Shown: in pieces, positions 32,199 to 40,679 of the stretch
Numbering within the stretch: position 1 is the first letter of the stretch
How the letters are laid out: the number at the start of each line of letters is the position of its first letter
DNA from: Anaerolineales bacterium
GTDB taxonomy: Bacteria > Chloroflexota > Anaerolineae > Aggregatilineales > UBA2796
Direction of reading: 5' to 3'
DNA: 64,000 nt
Assembly (NCBI GenBank): GCA_015075625.1
Contig: JABTTZ010000003.1
Location: forward strand, 372,001-436,000
Notes under the pieces: generated by a model
Database searches by the model: none
The model's input: the letters and a program-made list of their open reading frames with translations, nothing else
What the model was told of the DNA's origin: nothing
Made by a program: the position numbers and the translations under genes

Positions 32199-33599
32199 AT
32201 GACGTTTTCCCACAATACGATGCTCAGCCCCTTTACGTGGCGCTATGGCTCAGAGTCAATGCGTGCGCTGTGGTCGGAGGTTCATGGACGGCGGCTCTGG
32301 CGGCAGTTGTGGGTAGCACTGGCGACGGCACAGCACGAGATTGGCTTGGTGACACAGGCGCAGCGTGATGACCTTCGCGCGCATGTCGATGAGATCAATA
32401 TAGAGCGAGCGCACGCTATCGAGGCGGAAATTAAACATGACCTCATGGCGGAAGTGCGCACCTATGCCGAACAATGCCCGATTGGGGGGGGAATCATCCA
32501 TCTCGGCGCAACGAGCATGGATATTGAAGACAACGCGACAGCGCTCCGCTTGCGGGATTCGCTGACGATGGTGATTGATCGTCTTGCGGGCGTCTTGCGG
32601 ACGCTGGCAACGTTGATTGACGCTCATGCAGAGATGCTCTGCATTGCCTACACGCATCTTCAGCCCGCCTCGCTCACGACGCTAGGCTATCGCTTGGCAA
32701 ATTATGGGCAAGACCTCCTTGCGGGATGGGAACACCTTCGCCAAGCACGGCGCGATCTGCGTGGAAAAGGATTTAAGGGTGCGGTAGGGACATTGGCAAC
32801 CTATGCCCACCTCGTCGCTGATCAGGGTGTCACAGCGGCGCAGCTTGAGGGGCGGATCATGGCGCTGATCGGCTTGGAGGCGTTTCCCGTCGCCACCCAA
32901 ACCTATACCCGCCGCCAAGATTGGGTTATCCTCTGCGCTCTTGCCGATGTGGGCATGACCGCCTACCGTTTCGCCTTCGATCTCCGCTTGCTGCAATCGC
33001 CCCCCTTTGGGGAATGGGCAGAGCCATTCGGCGCGGCGCAGGTTGGCTCTAGCGCCATGCCCTTCAAGCGCAACCCGATCAATGCCGAAAATATGGATAG
33101 CCTCGCCCGCTACCTTGCCGCTTTGCCAAGCGTGGCGTGGGACAACGCCGCCCACAGCCTTCTTGAACGGACACTGGACGACTCGGCAAACCGGCGGGTG
33201 ATCCTCCCCGAAGGATTTCTCGCCTGTGAGGAAATTCTCATCCGCTTAGAGCGGCTTGTGCGCGGACTGCGTCTTGATGATCGCGCCATTCACGAGAACG
33301 TTCAGCGTTATGGTGTGTTCAGCGTCACCGAGCGCTTGCTTATGGAGGCGGTCAAAAGTGGCGGAGATCGCCAGATGCTCCATGAGGTGATCCGCGAACA
33401 CAGCCTTGCCGCATGGGCAGCCCTGTGCGATGGAAGAGCCAACCCGCTGGTGGATTTGTTGTGCGGAGATGAGCAAATAACTCAACTGCTGCCGGTAGAG
33501 AGGGTGCGGGCGCTTATGCAGCCGGATGGTTTTGTTGGGGAAGCGCCACAGCGAGCGCGGGCAATGGCGGTGACGATCCGCGAAGCGGTGGGGGTATGA
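32199..33599 (+). CDS. purB: Adenylosuccinate lyase
   Basis: 466 residues from ATG 32199; an upstream GTG at 32154 adds a non-conserved leader and is not chosen. It cleaves SAICAR to AICAR and adenylosuccinate to AMP in purine synthesis. Family marks: 'SPFTWRYGSE' near the start, 'IHLGATSMDIEDNA', 'CIAYTHLQPA' and the lyase signature 'GSSAMPFKRNPINAE'. Its stop overlaps the start of the phosphoribosyltransferase gene (ATGA), so the pair form a nucleotide-synthesis operon. Confidence 0.93.
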   Translation: MTFSHNTMLSPFTWRYGSESMRALWSEVHGRRLWRQLWVALATAQHEIGLVTQAQRDDLRAHVDEINIERAHAIEAEIKHDLMAEVRTYAEQCPIGGGIIHLGATSMDIEDNATALRLRDSLTMVIDRLAGVLRTLATLIDAHAEMLCIAYTHLQPASLTTLGYRLANYGQDLLAGWEHLRQARRDLRGKGFKGAVGTLATYAHLVADQGVTAAQLEGRIMALIGLEAFPVATQTYTRRQDWVILCALADVGMTAYRFAFDLRLLQSPPFGEWAEPFGAAQVGSSAMPFKRNPINAENMDSLARYLAALPSVAWDNAAHSLLERTLDDSANRRVILPEGFLACEEILIRLERLVRGLRLDDRAIHENVQRYGVFSVTERLLMEAVKSGGDRQMLHEVIREHSLAAWAALCDGRANPLVDLLCGDEQITQLLPVERVRALMQPDGFVGEAPQRARAMAVTIREAVGV

Positions 33600-34180
33600 T
33601 TGACCTTCCCTCCGATATATTCCAATGTGGGCATTTCCGCTATGAATCCGGCGATCACGGTGATGTATGGCTGAATCTGGATCGGCTTTTCGTGGATGCC
33701 CGCCGGATGCGCGGGTGGGCGCTGACTCTCGCGGATGTTTTGTCGCCCACCACCCCTCAGGTCATTGTGGGGGCGCTGACGGGCGGGGCGTTTCTAGCGA
33801 ACGTTCTTGCTGCCGAGATGGGTGTGGCGTTCGTTTTTAGCCAACGGGTTGTCCTTGAGGGTGGGGAAGTGCGCTACCGAATTCCCGACACGCTGCGAGA
33901 GACACTGCATGGGAAAACGTGCCTTCTCGTTGACGATGCGATTAATGCAGGATCGGCGCTGCGGGGGACGCTGGCGGATGTTCTCACCTGTGGGGGGCGG
34001 ATCGTTGGGATAGGAAGTCTGATCGTCATGGGTGAGGCGGCGGAACGCATTGCCGCTGAACAAGGTGTCCCGTTTCAAGCGTTGGCGCGGGTTGAGCGGC
34101 AGATGTGGCGGGCGGAACACTGTCCCCTTTGTGCTAACGGTGTTCCCCTTACACCGAGCGCCGCCACGTCCCCTCAATAA
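33596..34180 (+). CDS. pyrE: Orotate phosphoribosyltransferase-like protein
   Basis: 194 residues, translationally coupled to purB. PRTase fold with the PRPP-binding motif 'TCLLVDDAINAGSALRGT' (two acidic residues then the phosphate loop), and an N-terminal 'GHFRYESGDHGDVWLNLDRLF' as in PyrE, which usually reads 'FxLxSGxHSxxY'. PyrE makes OMP from orotate and PRPP in pyrimidine synthesis. The tail 'AEHCPLCANGVPL' adds a Cys-x2-Cys pair, uncommon in PyrE, so a related purine/pyrimidine PRTase is possible. The 3' end overlaps the convergent gene by 32 bases. Confidence 0.8.
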   Translation: MIDLPSDIFQCGHFRYESGDHGDVWLNLDRLFVDARRMRGWALTLADVLSPTTPQVIVGALTGGAFLANVLAAEMGVAFVFSQRVVLEGGEVRYRIPDTLRETLHGKTCLLVDDAINAGSALRGTLADVLTCGGRIVGIGSLIVMGEAAERIAAEQGVPFQALARVERQMWRAEHCPLCANGVPLTPSAATSPQ

Positions 34181-35519
34181 AGGCAAAGACGAGGGCGGCG
34201 GGTGTCCCCTCTACGGTTACGGCGACATAGGCGCGGGGAATCCCATCATTGCCCATCGCAATCCGAACACTCTGAACTTGCCCCGTTGCCGCGCCTGGGT
34301 TTGCTAAACGATCCCGCAGCAGAACTGCCGCAGCGGGGTTTTGGGTATCCCAAAGGGGGATGACCGCCCCCTGATCCCCCCGCGATAGAAGGGTTTTTTC
34401 CACATCCAAGCGCCACTGGAAAAATGGATGCCAATCCACCGCGAGGAGATCAATCGGCTGTCCAACAACCTCGGCTGCAATCTGAATCATGCGCTCTGGG
34501 GTGAGCGCCGCCGCCAATTTTGCTACAGCGGACGCGCCATAGCTTGCCTGATAGCTTGCCATGAACGCCATGCGGAGCGGATCGCCACGCTCGGTGAGGG
34601 ATGCCGCCGCCCATTCGATTACCCCACTGCGCAGCCATGCCGCATCAAGAGTCCCTTCGTTTTGCCATGCCCCGCCTGCCACCACGTCGTTGAACATCGC
34701 CTCCGCCAATTTTTGAGCAATGGCATCTTCCAATGCTTGTGGCATGTCCGCATCGGCACGCGCCCGATCAAATATAGCGAGGGGCGAGGGGATAATCAGG
34801 CGGTTTGGATCGCTGGTATCCCACGCCAAAGCAGCGGAGGGATCGGGGGCAACGTGGAGAGTCATCGGGTCACTAGGTTGGCAATCCAGTACGATACAGC
34901 CCGCCGTCCACCACCGGTTGGCGCGATTTGCGAGCGCTTCACCGAGGCGGACATCAAGGGCGTAAAAGGTGACGGTGATCGGCGTGCCTGGGCGGGTGAT
35001 CAACTCCCCCCAAAAGGTGTAATCCGCCGGAACATGCCGCCACCCATCGCTGTAGCGCCAATAAAACCAAACTGTCTCGAAGGGGACATTGTTCACTATT
35101 TCGCCAAGCACCACCCGCCCACGCGGACCGTCAATGACGAGATCGTGAATTGCCCCCGTCAGGGTGAGATTTGCCGTCGTTTTTTGATCTTGGTAGCGTT
35201 GAAAGCGTTCACTTTGGGCGGTGAACCACGCATCGCTGGCGCTTCGTTGAAGAGCAATAAAATCAGGGTAGTTCCCAATGCGCAGCGCGGCAATCTCTGC
35301 CTCTATGGTGTCTGTTAGGTCTTGGCGAATCCGATCATCGACATAGCGCAGACGCCCCAAAAGCGCCCCACCAATTCCCCCCACAAGAACGATCATAAAT
35401 GTGGTGAGAGCAATTATCCGCCGCCGAGAACGTCGCCGTATCTTCCGCCCGTCGGGGTCTTCGCCAAGTCGCTTGTGGATGCGCTCGGTTTCAATGTGCC
35501 AATCCAGTTTAACGCCCAA
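34149..35519 (-). CDS. Membrane-anchored hypothetical protein
   Basis: 456 residues; I do not recognise the family. A basic stretch ('KIRRRSRRRII') precedes one membrane helix at ~38-58 ('ALTTFMIVLVGGIGGALLG'), so residues 60-456 are probably outside the cytoplasm. That part has a mixed alpha/beta layout with repeated Trp/Tyr blocks ('VWFYWRYSDGWRHVPADYTFWG') and a closing 'VRIAMGNDGIPRAYVAVTVEG' strand pair. The best start is TTG 35519; no ATG with a ribosome-binding site is available before the helix. A dispersed repeat begins 15 bases upstream and may have replaced the original promoter. The 3' end overlaps pyrE (convergent). Confidence 0.6.
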   Translation of the reverse strand: MGVKLDWHIETERIHKRLGEDPDGRKIRRRSRRRIIALTTFMIVLVGGIGGALLGRLRYVDDRIRQDLTDTIEAEIAALRIGNYPDFIALQRSASDAWFTAQSERFQRYQDQKTTANLTLTGAIHDLVIDGPRGRVVLGEIVNNVPFETVWFYWRYSDGWRHVPADYTFWGELITRPGTPITVTFYALDVRLGEALANRANRWWTAGCIVLDCQPSDPMTLHVAPDPSAALAWDTSDPNRLIIPSPLAIFDRARADADMPQALEDAIAQKLAEAMFNDVVAGGAWQNEGTLDAAWLRSGVIEWAAASLTERGDPLRMAFMASYQASYGASAVAKLAAALTPERMIQIAAEVVGQPIDLLAVDWHPFFQWRLDVEKTLLSRGDQGAVIPLWDTQNPAAAVLLRDRLANPGAATGQVQSVRIAMGNDGIPRAYVAVTVEGTPAALVFAFIEGTWRRSV

Positions 35520-35533
35520 AAGTGCTCGCTATC

Positions 35534-35672
35534 CTAGGGTGTGTTGACGTTTTGGTTCAGAACCCTAATCCCCCAGCCCCCCTTCCCCGCACGCTGAGAA
35601 AGGGGAGAAATCTTGTGGGCGAGGGGATGAGGGCTATCTCTTTCTATGATTACCTTCTTGACGGTCTACTAG
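35534..35672. repeat. CTAG-ended dispersed repeat, copy B
   Basis: Starts CTAGGGTGTGTTGACG, includes the palindrome GGTTCAGAACC and a hairpin of C-rich and G-rich arms, and ends GACGGTCTACTAG. About 75 percent identical by eye to 38158-38298. Its last CTA is the TAG stop codon of the minus-strand birA gene. Confidence 0.75.
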
Positions 35673-36448
35673 CTCTGTAAGGTCACATCGCCGGCAATAA
35701 TGCGGTGATCCGCACCGGAATCATCGCGGACAATCAACGCCCCTTCTTCGTCAACATCCTGTGCCAGCCCCTGAATTGCCCATGTGTCATCCCCGCTAAG
35801 ACGGACACTAACGCGCTGCCCAAGTGTGGTCAGGCGTCCACGCCAGGCATTAAAGAGAGAGCGCTCGCCAATTCGCGCCGCCCAATGATCAACACGTTTT
35901 AGGAGGCGATCTGCAAGGTCTGTGCGGTGGATGGAGACACCCGTCACCCGCTCGATACTAGTGGCAGCGGTTGCCAATGCCGTTCCGGTGAAATCGATGC
36001 GCACATTCAAGCCAATGCCTAACACAACCCCAACAAGACGATCACCCTCCCACACTGCCTCAGCAAGGATACCCGCCACCTTGCGCCCCACCAGCAGCAC
36101 ATCGTTGGGATATTTTAAGCCGATCATCTCCATAGGCAGGCTAGGGACGGTGGCGAGAGCCTCGGCTACCGAGACTGCCCCCACCATCGTCGCCCGCCCA
36201 AGTTTGGAGGGAGCAACCTCCGGGCGAAGAATCACACTCATCAGAATAGCTGTACCGGGGGGGGCGTTCCATGTGCGCTGAAACCGTCCGCGCCCTGTGG
36301 TTTGTTCGTCAGCAATGACCACCGCTCCGGCGGGCGCACCCTCTAATAACCAGGCGCGGGCGTGGTCATTTGTGCTGTCGATTTGGGGAAAAAAGCGAAA
36401 TGGACGCAACCCTAAGACAGCATCCAGCGACTCTTGGCTCAAAGGCAT
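35669..36448 (-). CDS. birA: Biotin-[acetyl-CoA-carboxylase] ligase
   Basis: 259 residues. It attaches biotin to carboxylase carrier proteins via biotinyl-AMP. Motifs: 'FFPQIDSTNDHARAWL', the ATP/biotin loop 'TTGRGRFQRTW' (GRGRxxRxW), 'LKYPNDVLL' with the lysine-Pro-Asn-Asp block, 'GRKVAGILAE' and 'GIGLNV'. There is no N-terminal winged helix, so it cannot be the E. coli-type repressor. It starts 6 bases after the htrA stop and is cotranscribed. Its stop codon falls in the end of a dispersed repeat, so the original C-terminus may have been trimmed by insertion. Confidence 0.93.
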   Translation of the reverse strand: MPLSQESLDAVLGLRPFRFFPQIDSTNDHARAWLLEGAPAGAVVIADEQTTGRGRFQRTWNAPPGTAILMSVILRPEVAPSKLGRATMVGAVSVAEALATVPSLPMEMIGLKYPNDVLLVGRKVAGILAEAVWEGDRLVGVVLGIGLNVRIDFTGTALATAATSIERVTGVSIHRTDLADRLLKRVDHWAARIGERSLFNAWRGRLTTLGQRVSVRLSGDDTWAIQGLAQDVDEEGALIVRDDSGADHRIIAGDVTLQS

Positions 36449-36454
36449 AGGTGG

Positions 36455-37876
36455 TTACTCCGCTGGGCGTGCTTCTAGTGTGATGTCAACCTCAACAAGC
36501 GTTGCTCCGCGATAAAGTGTGAGAGTGACAACATCTCCCGGCGAGGTGTTCGCCACGAGATAGCCAATCAATTGATCAAAATCGCGGATGGGGACACTGT
36601 TGATGGCAATAATAATATCACCGCCAATCGTCACATTCACCCCGCGAATGACTACCGTTCGGCTGCCCCCTTGCAAGCCAGCACGGGCAGCAGGCGAATT
36701 GGGGACAACATCGCTGACCAAGACCCCATAATCTACCGGAAGGGCATAGAGTTCGGCAAGTGAGGCAACGGTGATCCCGCTTAAGCCTGTATTTTGAGGG
36801 CTGATCGCCGTGATTCCCAACCACGTGTAGTCCGCCCGCCCTTTGCTAATCAACTGGGGGATGACGCGCTTGACGGTATTCACTGGCACGGCGAACCCAA
36901 TGCCCTGAAATATCCCTGTTTCGCTGCGGATCGCCGTGTTGACGCCAATCACCTCGCCATAAAGATTCAGGAGAGGTCCGCCGGAATTGCCCGGATTAAT
37001 CTGAGCGTCCGTTTGGATAATCGAGGGATTCTGATAAGCTGTGCGCGTCCGGGGGCTGATCATTCGGGCGGAATTCAGGGTGCGTCCGGTGGCACTGATC
37101 ACCCCCGTCGTCATCGAACTGAGCAAGCCAAAGGGGTTGCCAATGGCAATCACCGTTTGCCCCACTTTTAAATCTGAGGAATCACCCAGAGAGAGAGGGA
37201 AAAGGTGACGGGCATCAATCTTTACTTGGATTACGGCGAGATCGCTGTAATTATCAATACCAATGATTGCAGCACTGGCGGAATAGCCATCGCGGAAGGT
37301 GACATCGATCCGTGTGGCATCCCGAACAACATGGGCATTCGTGATGATATAACCCTGCATATCATAGACAAACCCCGATCCGCTGGAATCAGCTTCGTCA
37401 AAGGTGTTCGCTGTCACCACCTCAACATTGACGACAGAGGACTCGGCACGGGCAAACACATTGATCAGGGTTTGTTGGTACGCCTCGGCTTGGGAGACAA
37501 TAAAGGGGGGAACAGGTGTTGGTGTCGGCACTTGTGCCGAGGCAAAACCACCTTCAACCTCGACGGGGCGCATATTCGCACTCAGAGCGGTGGTTTCTCC
37601 CCACCCTTTGGCGCTTGGTGTGGTTAGCGGAATGTTCGTGAACAGGGCAGCACTGGCAAGCGCCAACGCGGTGAATGCTCCTATACTAAAGCGCACCATC
37701 GTTCCAAGCCATGTTCTGGGGTGAGGCTCACTGCTATCGGCGCTATATCCCTCATCCCATCCCTCTAACCAATGGGATTCATTTTCCTCTGTATAAGGAT
37801 CATGATGGTCATAGGCGTCATAGCTGCTGCGGGGTGTTGGGTTGTCGTCATTCATGCGGTCACCGCCCTCACTCAT
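36455..37876 (-). CDS. HtrA/DegP-type membrane-anchored serine protease with PDZ
   Basis: 473 residues (or 466 from ATG 37855, which has a GAGGG upstream). An acidic cytosolic leader (1-55) precedes one membrane helix (~60-80), a Pro-rich linker, and a trypsin-like domain with catalytic H182 ('TNAHVV'), D212 ('YSDLAVI') and S298 ('GNSGGPLL'). A single PDZ domain (~370-465, 'GVLVSDVVPNSPAARAGLQGG') ends the protein. HtrA proteases degrade or refold damaged envelope proteins. A candidate promoter is at 38048-38075, ~170 bases upstream. birA follows after 6 bases, an unexpected pairing. Confidence 0.92.
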   Translation of the reverse strand: MSEGGDRMNDDNPTPRSSYDAYDHHDPYTEENESHWLEGWDEGYSADSSEPHPRTWLGTMVRFSIGAFTALALASAALFTNIPLTTPSAKGWGETTALSANMRPVEVEGGFASAQVPTPTPVPPFIVSQAEAYQQTLINVFARAESSVVNVEVVTANTFDEADSSGSGFVYDMQGYIITNAHVVRDATRIDVTFRDGYSASAAIIGIDNYSDLAVIQVKIDARHLFPLSLGDSSDLKVGQTVIAIGNPFGLLSSMTTGVISATGRTLNSARMISPRTRTAYQNPSIIQTDAQINPGNSGGPLLNLYGEVIGVNTAIRSETGIFQGIGFAVPVNTVKRVIPQLISKGRADYTWLGITAISPQNTGLSGITVASLAELYALPVDYGVLVSDVVPNSPAARAGLQGGSRTVVIRGVNVTIGGDIIIAINSVPIRDFDQLIGYLVANTSPGDVVTLTLYRGATLVEVDITLEARPAE

Positions 37877-38047
37877 CCAACAATGTGCATCGCCTATTCA
37901 TTGCCCCTTAAAACCCCGACACCTCGTTTTGGGGAGAGAAGGCGCTCTTTGCATTCTGGGTAGGTTGGGGGTAGGCTCACCATGCTGGTGGGAATCTTGG
38001 TCTATTGTCACCAATACACCCACCCGTGCTAGTCTAGAGCTTGAGCC

Positions 38048-38075
38048 ATTTTATCACCCTTCATTGGATGTACAA
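38048..38075 (-). promoter_or_regulatory. Candidate promoter of htrA-birA
   Basis: Minus strand TTGTAC (38075-38070), 16-base spacer, TAAAAT (38053-38048). The leader to the gene would be ~165 bases. The rest of 37877-38157 shows no ORF or clear structure. Confidence 0.35.
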
Positions 38076-38157
38076 ATACCATTTATACGTTGCTAACTAA
38101 GGATGCTTTTTGAGTTTACATGATTAAAGATACCCTAACCTCACGTACCCTCCCTGA

Positions 38158-38298
38158 CTAGGCTGTGTTGACGTTTTGGTTCAGAACCCCTATCCCCCCT
38201 ACCCCCTTTCCCCGTACACAGGGAAAGGGGAGAAATTCTGCGGGCGAGGGGGTGCGGGCTGTTTCTTTCTATGGTTCCCCTCAATGATGGTCTACTAG
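38158..38298. repeat. CTAG-ended dispersed repeat, copy C
   Basis: Starts CTAGGCTGTGTTGACG, has the GGTTCAGAACC palindrome and a CCTTTCCCC...GGGAAAGGGG hairpin, and ends GATGGTCTACTAG. Best-preserved copy, 141 bases. As in copy B, its terminal CTA is the stop codon of the adjacent minus-strand gene. Confidence 0.78.
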
Positions 38299-39425
38299 GG
38301 GCGGGCGGCGGCTTGGATCACCTCGGCAATGCGCCAAACCGCATCGGGTTGGGCAATCCGGACGAGATTTGCTGAGAGTTCCTTCAGCCGTGAGCCGTCA
38401 TCGCTGAAAAGCTCGGCAACTGCCGCTGCTGCTCGTTCTGCTCCCGGCGCATAAACCCCCGCCCCGCGTTCAATAACATAATCAATGTTGGGCGTTTCTT
38501 GGTGGGGGATAGCCCCATTCAGGATGAGCGGCAGTCCCATTGCTGCCGCCTCAGTGATCGTTGCCGGTCCCGCCTTCGTGATGATTACATCGGCGGCACG
38601 CATGAAGGCGGGCATGGTCTCCACAAACCCATAAAGGTGCGCCTTATGCCGCCATTGAATTCCCTCCAATGCCGTTTTCATTTCGGCGTTGCGCCCTGCC
38701 ACAATGACCAATTCGCAGGGGGTGTCCAAAGCGTCCACCGCTTGCGCCGTCTCCACAAGGGGACCCATCCCATCACCGCCCGCCACCATGAGAACGATCC
38801 GCGCCTTGGCTGACCAGCCCAACGCCGCCCGCGCTTCTGCCTTTGTTTGGGTTATTTTTGTAAATTTGGGGTGGATCGGCGCTCCGGTAATGATCATCTG
38901 TGCTTCGGGAATACCTAAGGCTTTTCCCCGCGCAAAGGCGCGATCTGTTGGCACACAACACCGCAGCGGACGGGGGTCATACCATAAGACGGTGGGCAGC
39001 GCCCAATCGGTAATCACCGTAACAAAGGGAATCGCGGCGTTCATCCGGCGGAGCGCCTGCACCGCCGGGCGGACGAACACACTATGGACGCAGACGACGA
39101 CATCGGCGGGATAATCGGTGTACATCCGCCTCATCCGTCCCGACATGAAGGCGCAGTAAGCGGCACTGATCGGCTTCAACCGAAAGAGGCGATCATTCAG
39201 CCAATACTGCGCCCCATAGCTGCGCGGACTGGCGTTCACCCACGCTGTGTAGGTGGTGGGCATTCGGTTGAACGGCGGCGGAAAATACTCTTTCCACACA
39301 TCAACCGACGCGAAGGTATATCCGCCGGGAGTGGTCTCCTCTAGGGCAGCTTGAATGGCGCGGGCGGCGGCGCGATGCCCGCCACCTGTATCGGACATGA
39401 GGAAAAGAAGGCGTTGTGGGGTCAT
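38295..39425 (-). CDS. MGDG-synthase-like glycosyltransferase
   Basis: 376 residues from ATG 39425 (GTG 39431 is two codons upstream). GT28-type: N-terminal MGDG_synth domain with 'FLMSDTGGGHRAAARAI', and a C-terminal UDP-sugar domain with 'VMVAGGDGMG', 'VIITKAGPATITEAAAMGLPL' and 'NGAIPHQETPN'. Such enzymes transfer galactose or glucose to diacylglycerol, forming membrane glycolipids, which suits a Chloroflexota-type envelope. It starts ~12 bases after the M28 peptidase stop, so they share a transcript. The last codon lies inside a dispersed repeat. Confidence 0.88.
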   Translation of the reverse strand: MTPQRLLFLMSDTGGGHRAAARAIQAALEETTPGGYTFASVDVWKEYFPPPFNRMPTTYTAWVNASPRSYGAQYWLNDRLFRLKPISAAYCAFMSGRMRRMYTDYPADVVVCVHSVFVRPAVQALRRMNAAIPFVTVITDWALPTVLWYDPRPLRCCVPTDRAFARGKALGIPEAQMIITGAPIHPKFTKITQTKAEARAALGWSAKARIVLMVAGGDGMGPLVETAQAVDALDTPCELVIVAGRNAEMKTALEGIQWRHKAHLYGFVETMPAFMRAADVIITKAGPATITEAAAMGLPLILNGAIPHQETPNIDYVIERGAGVYAPGAERAAAAVAELFSDDGSRLKELSANLVRIAQPDAVWRIAEVIQAAARP

Positions 39426-39437
39426 GATCACTTGGTA

Positions 39438-40622
39438 TCAGTCGTTTAGTGTGTCGATCTCAGCCATGACCGCCCATGTGTACTGTGCGGCGCGGGCAAG
39501 CGTCCCAGGCTCAATGCGATCCAGTTGATCCGTCTCCCGATGCCAATTGGGGAGGTAGCCTTCGGCGTTATAGCCAGCGATGCACAAGGCATGATACCCC
39601 TCGCGGACGAGCGGCGCGACTTCCTCAACAATCACCATGTCCCGCCCACAGACATTGAGCGTGGGGTGTTTCTGTGCCGCTTTGCCGGCTGCCGCCGCCA
39701 TGATTGGCGAGGGGCGATAGTCGTTGAAGGCGCTGACGCCGTGTTTTGTTACATAAGCGATGTTCCCCGCGCCAACCATCTCTAAATCGAGGAAATAGCT
39801 GCGATGCTTCGAGGGAGCATAGTCCTTGAGGTATGCCTGAAGTCCGTAACAGCCGACTTCTTCGCAGCCTGTGAACAGAAGGGTCACTTCTGTATGCTGA
39901 AGGGGAGCTTCGCGCAGCGCCGCCGCCACACCAAGCAGCACACTGACCGCCGTCGCGTTGTCGTTTGCCCCTTCAATATGCGGGGCGGGGCTGTTCACGA
40001 TGAACAGATTAGGTACAAGCGATGCGCCCACCACCCACACCCATTTTGGTAGGCGCGGTTTCCGCCGCAGCGCCGAGCGAATCATGAGCGCCCCACCGAG
40101 GATTGAGCCAGCAAGGGAGACGGTGTTCAAGGGTCTCATCAGGTAGGTGGGGGTGGGGGGAAACAAAGGGAGTGCCTGATTGGTGTCTAAATGTCCCACC
40201 AAGAACAAACGCCGTTTCACCTCACCACTTGGCGGGATGGTGGCGATCACATTTTGGCTGTCTCCGGTGGCAACCAATCGTTGGATGGGGTGAGCGGTTG
40301 CCCCCAACAGATCACGGATGCCTAACGCCCCGGCGATCCACGCCGCACCGCCGATGAGACGCCCTAAGCGCCCGCCAAGCGCCCCAAGAAGGACGCCGCC
40401 GGCTGCCAGACCCATCAAGGGAACAGCGCTCTCGGCAATGCTACGTTGGCTTTTGAAAGGCTGTTCAGTAACAGCGCTGATCCCTAGCGCTGCCAATTCC
40501 TTTTTGACATACTCCGCCGCCAGTTTTTCACGGGGGGAACATGGCGGACGCGGACCAATATCCTTGCAAAGCACCGTCATATGGCGCATCAGCAATTCAG
40601 CGCGGAACGTGGGGTTATTCAT
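39438..40622 (-). CDS. M28-family metallopeptidase with membrane hairpin
   Basis: 394 residues from ATG 40622; a TTG at 40661 adds 13 poor residues. Residues ~65-105 contain a hydrophobic Gly/Leu/Ala-rich segment likely to be membrane-associated. The M28 catalytic domain follows: zinc ligands in 'LFLVGHLDTNQ', 'GANDNATAVSVLLGVA' and 'FTGCEEVGCYGLQAYL' (Glu pair), then 'YFLDLEMVG'. A second hydrophobic region lies in between (~170-200). M28 enzymes are aminopeptidases or glutaminyl-peptide cyclase relatives. It sits between the nitrilase-like gene and the glycosyltransferase in one minus-strand run. Confidence 0.85.
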   Translation of the reverse strand: MNNPTFRAELLMRHMTVLCKDIGPRPPCSPREKLAAEYVKKELAALGISAVTEQPFKSQRSIAESAVPLMGLAAGGVLLGALGGRLGRLIGGAAWIAGALGIRDLLGATAHPIQRLVATGDSQNVIATIPPSGEVKRRLFLVGHLDTNQALPLFPPTPTYLMRPLNTVSLAGSILGGALMIRSALRRKPRLPKWVWVVGASLVPNLFIVNSPAPHIEGANDNATAVSVLLGVAAALREAPLQHTEVTLLFTGCEEVGCYGLQAYLKDYAPSKHRSYFLDLEMVGAGNIAYVTKHGVSAFNDYRPSPIMAAAAGKAAQKHPTLNVCGRDMVIVEEVAPLVREGYHALCIAGYNAEGYLPNWHRETDQLDRIEPGTLARAAQYTWAVMAEIDTLND

Positions 40623-40679
40623 GAAGACTGTCCCTTTGAGCGAGGATGTTCCCGGCGGCAACGCACCGGGAGGTGGTGG

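Noticed and set aside
34428-35318. 296-codon plus-strand ORF
   Set aside because: Antisense to the membrane-anchored protein at 34149-35519, which has a convincing membrane helix and strand pattern; the plus ORF has none.
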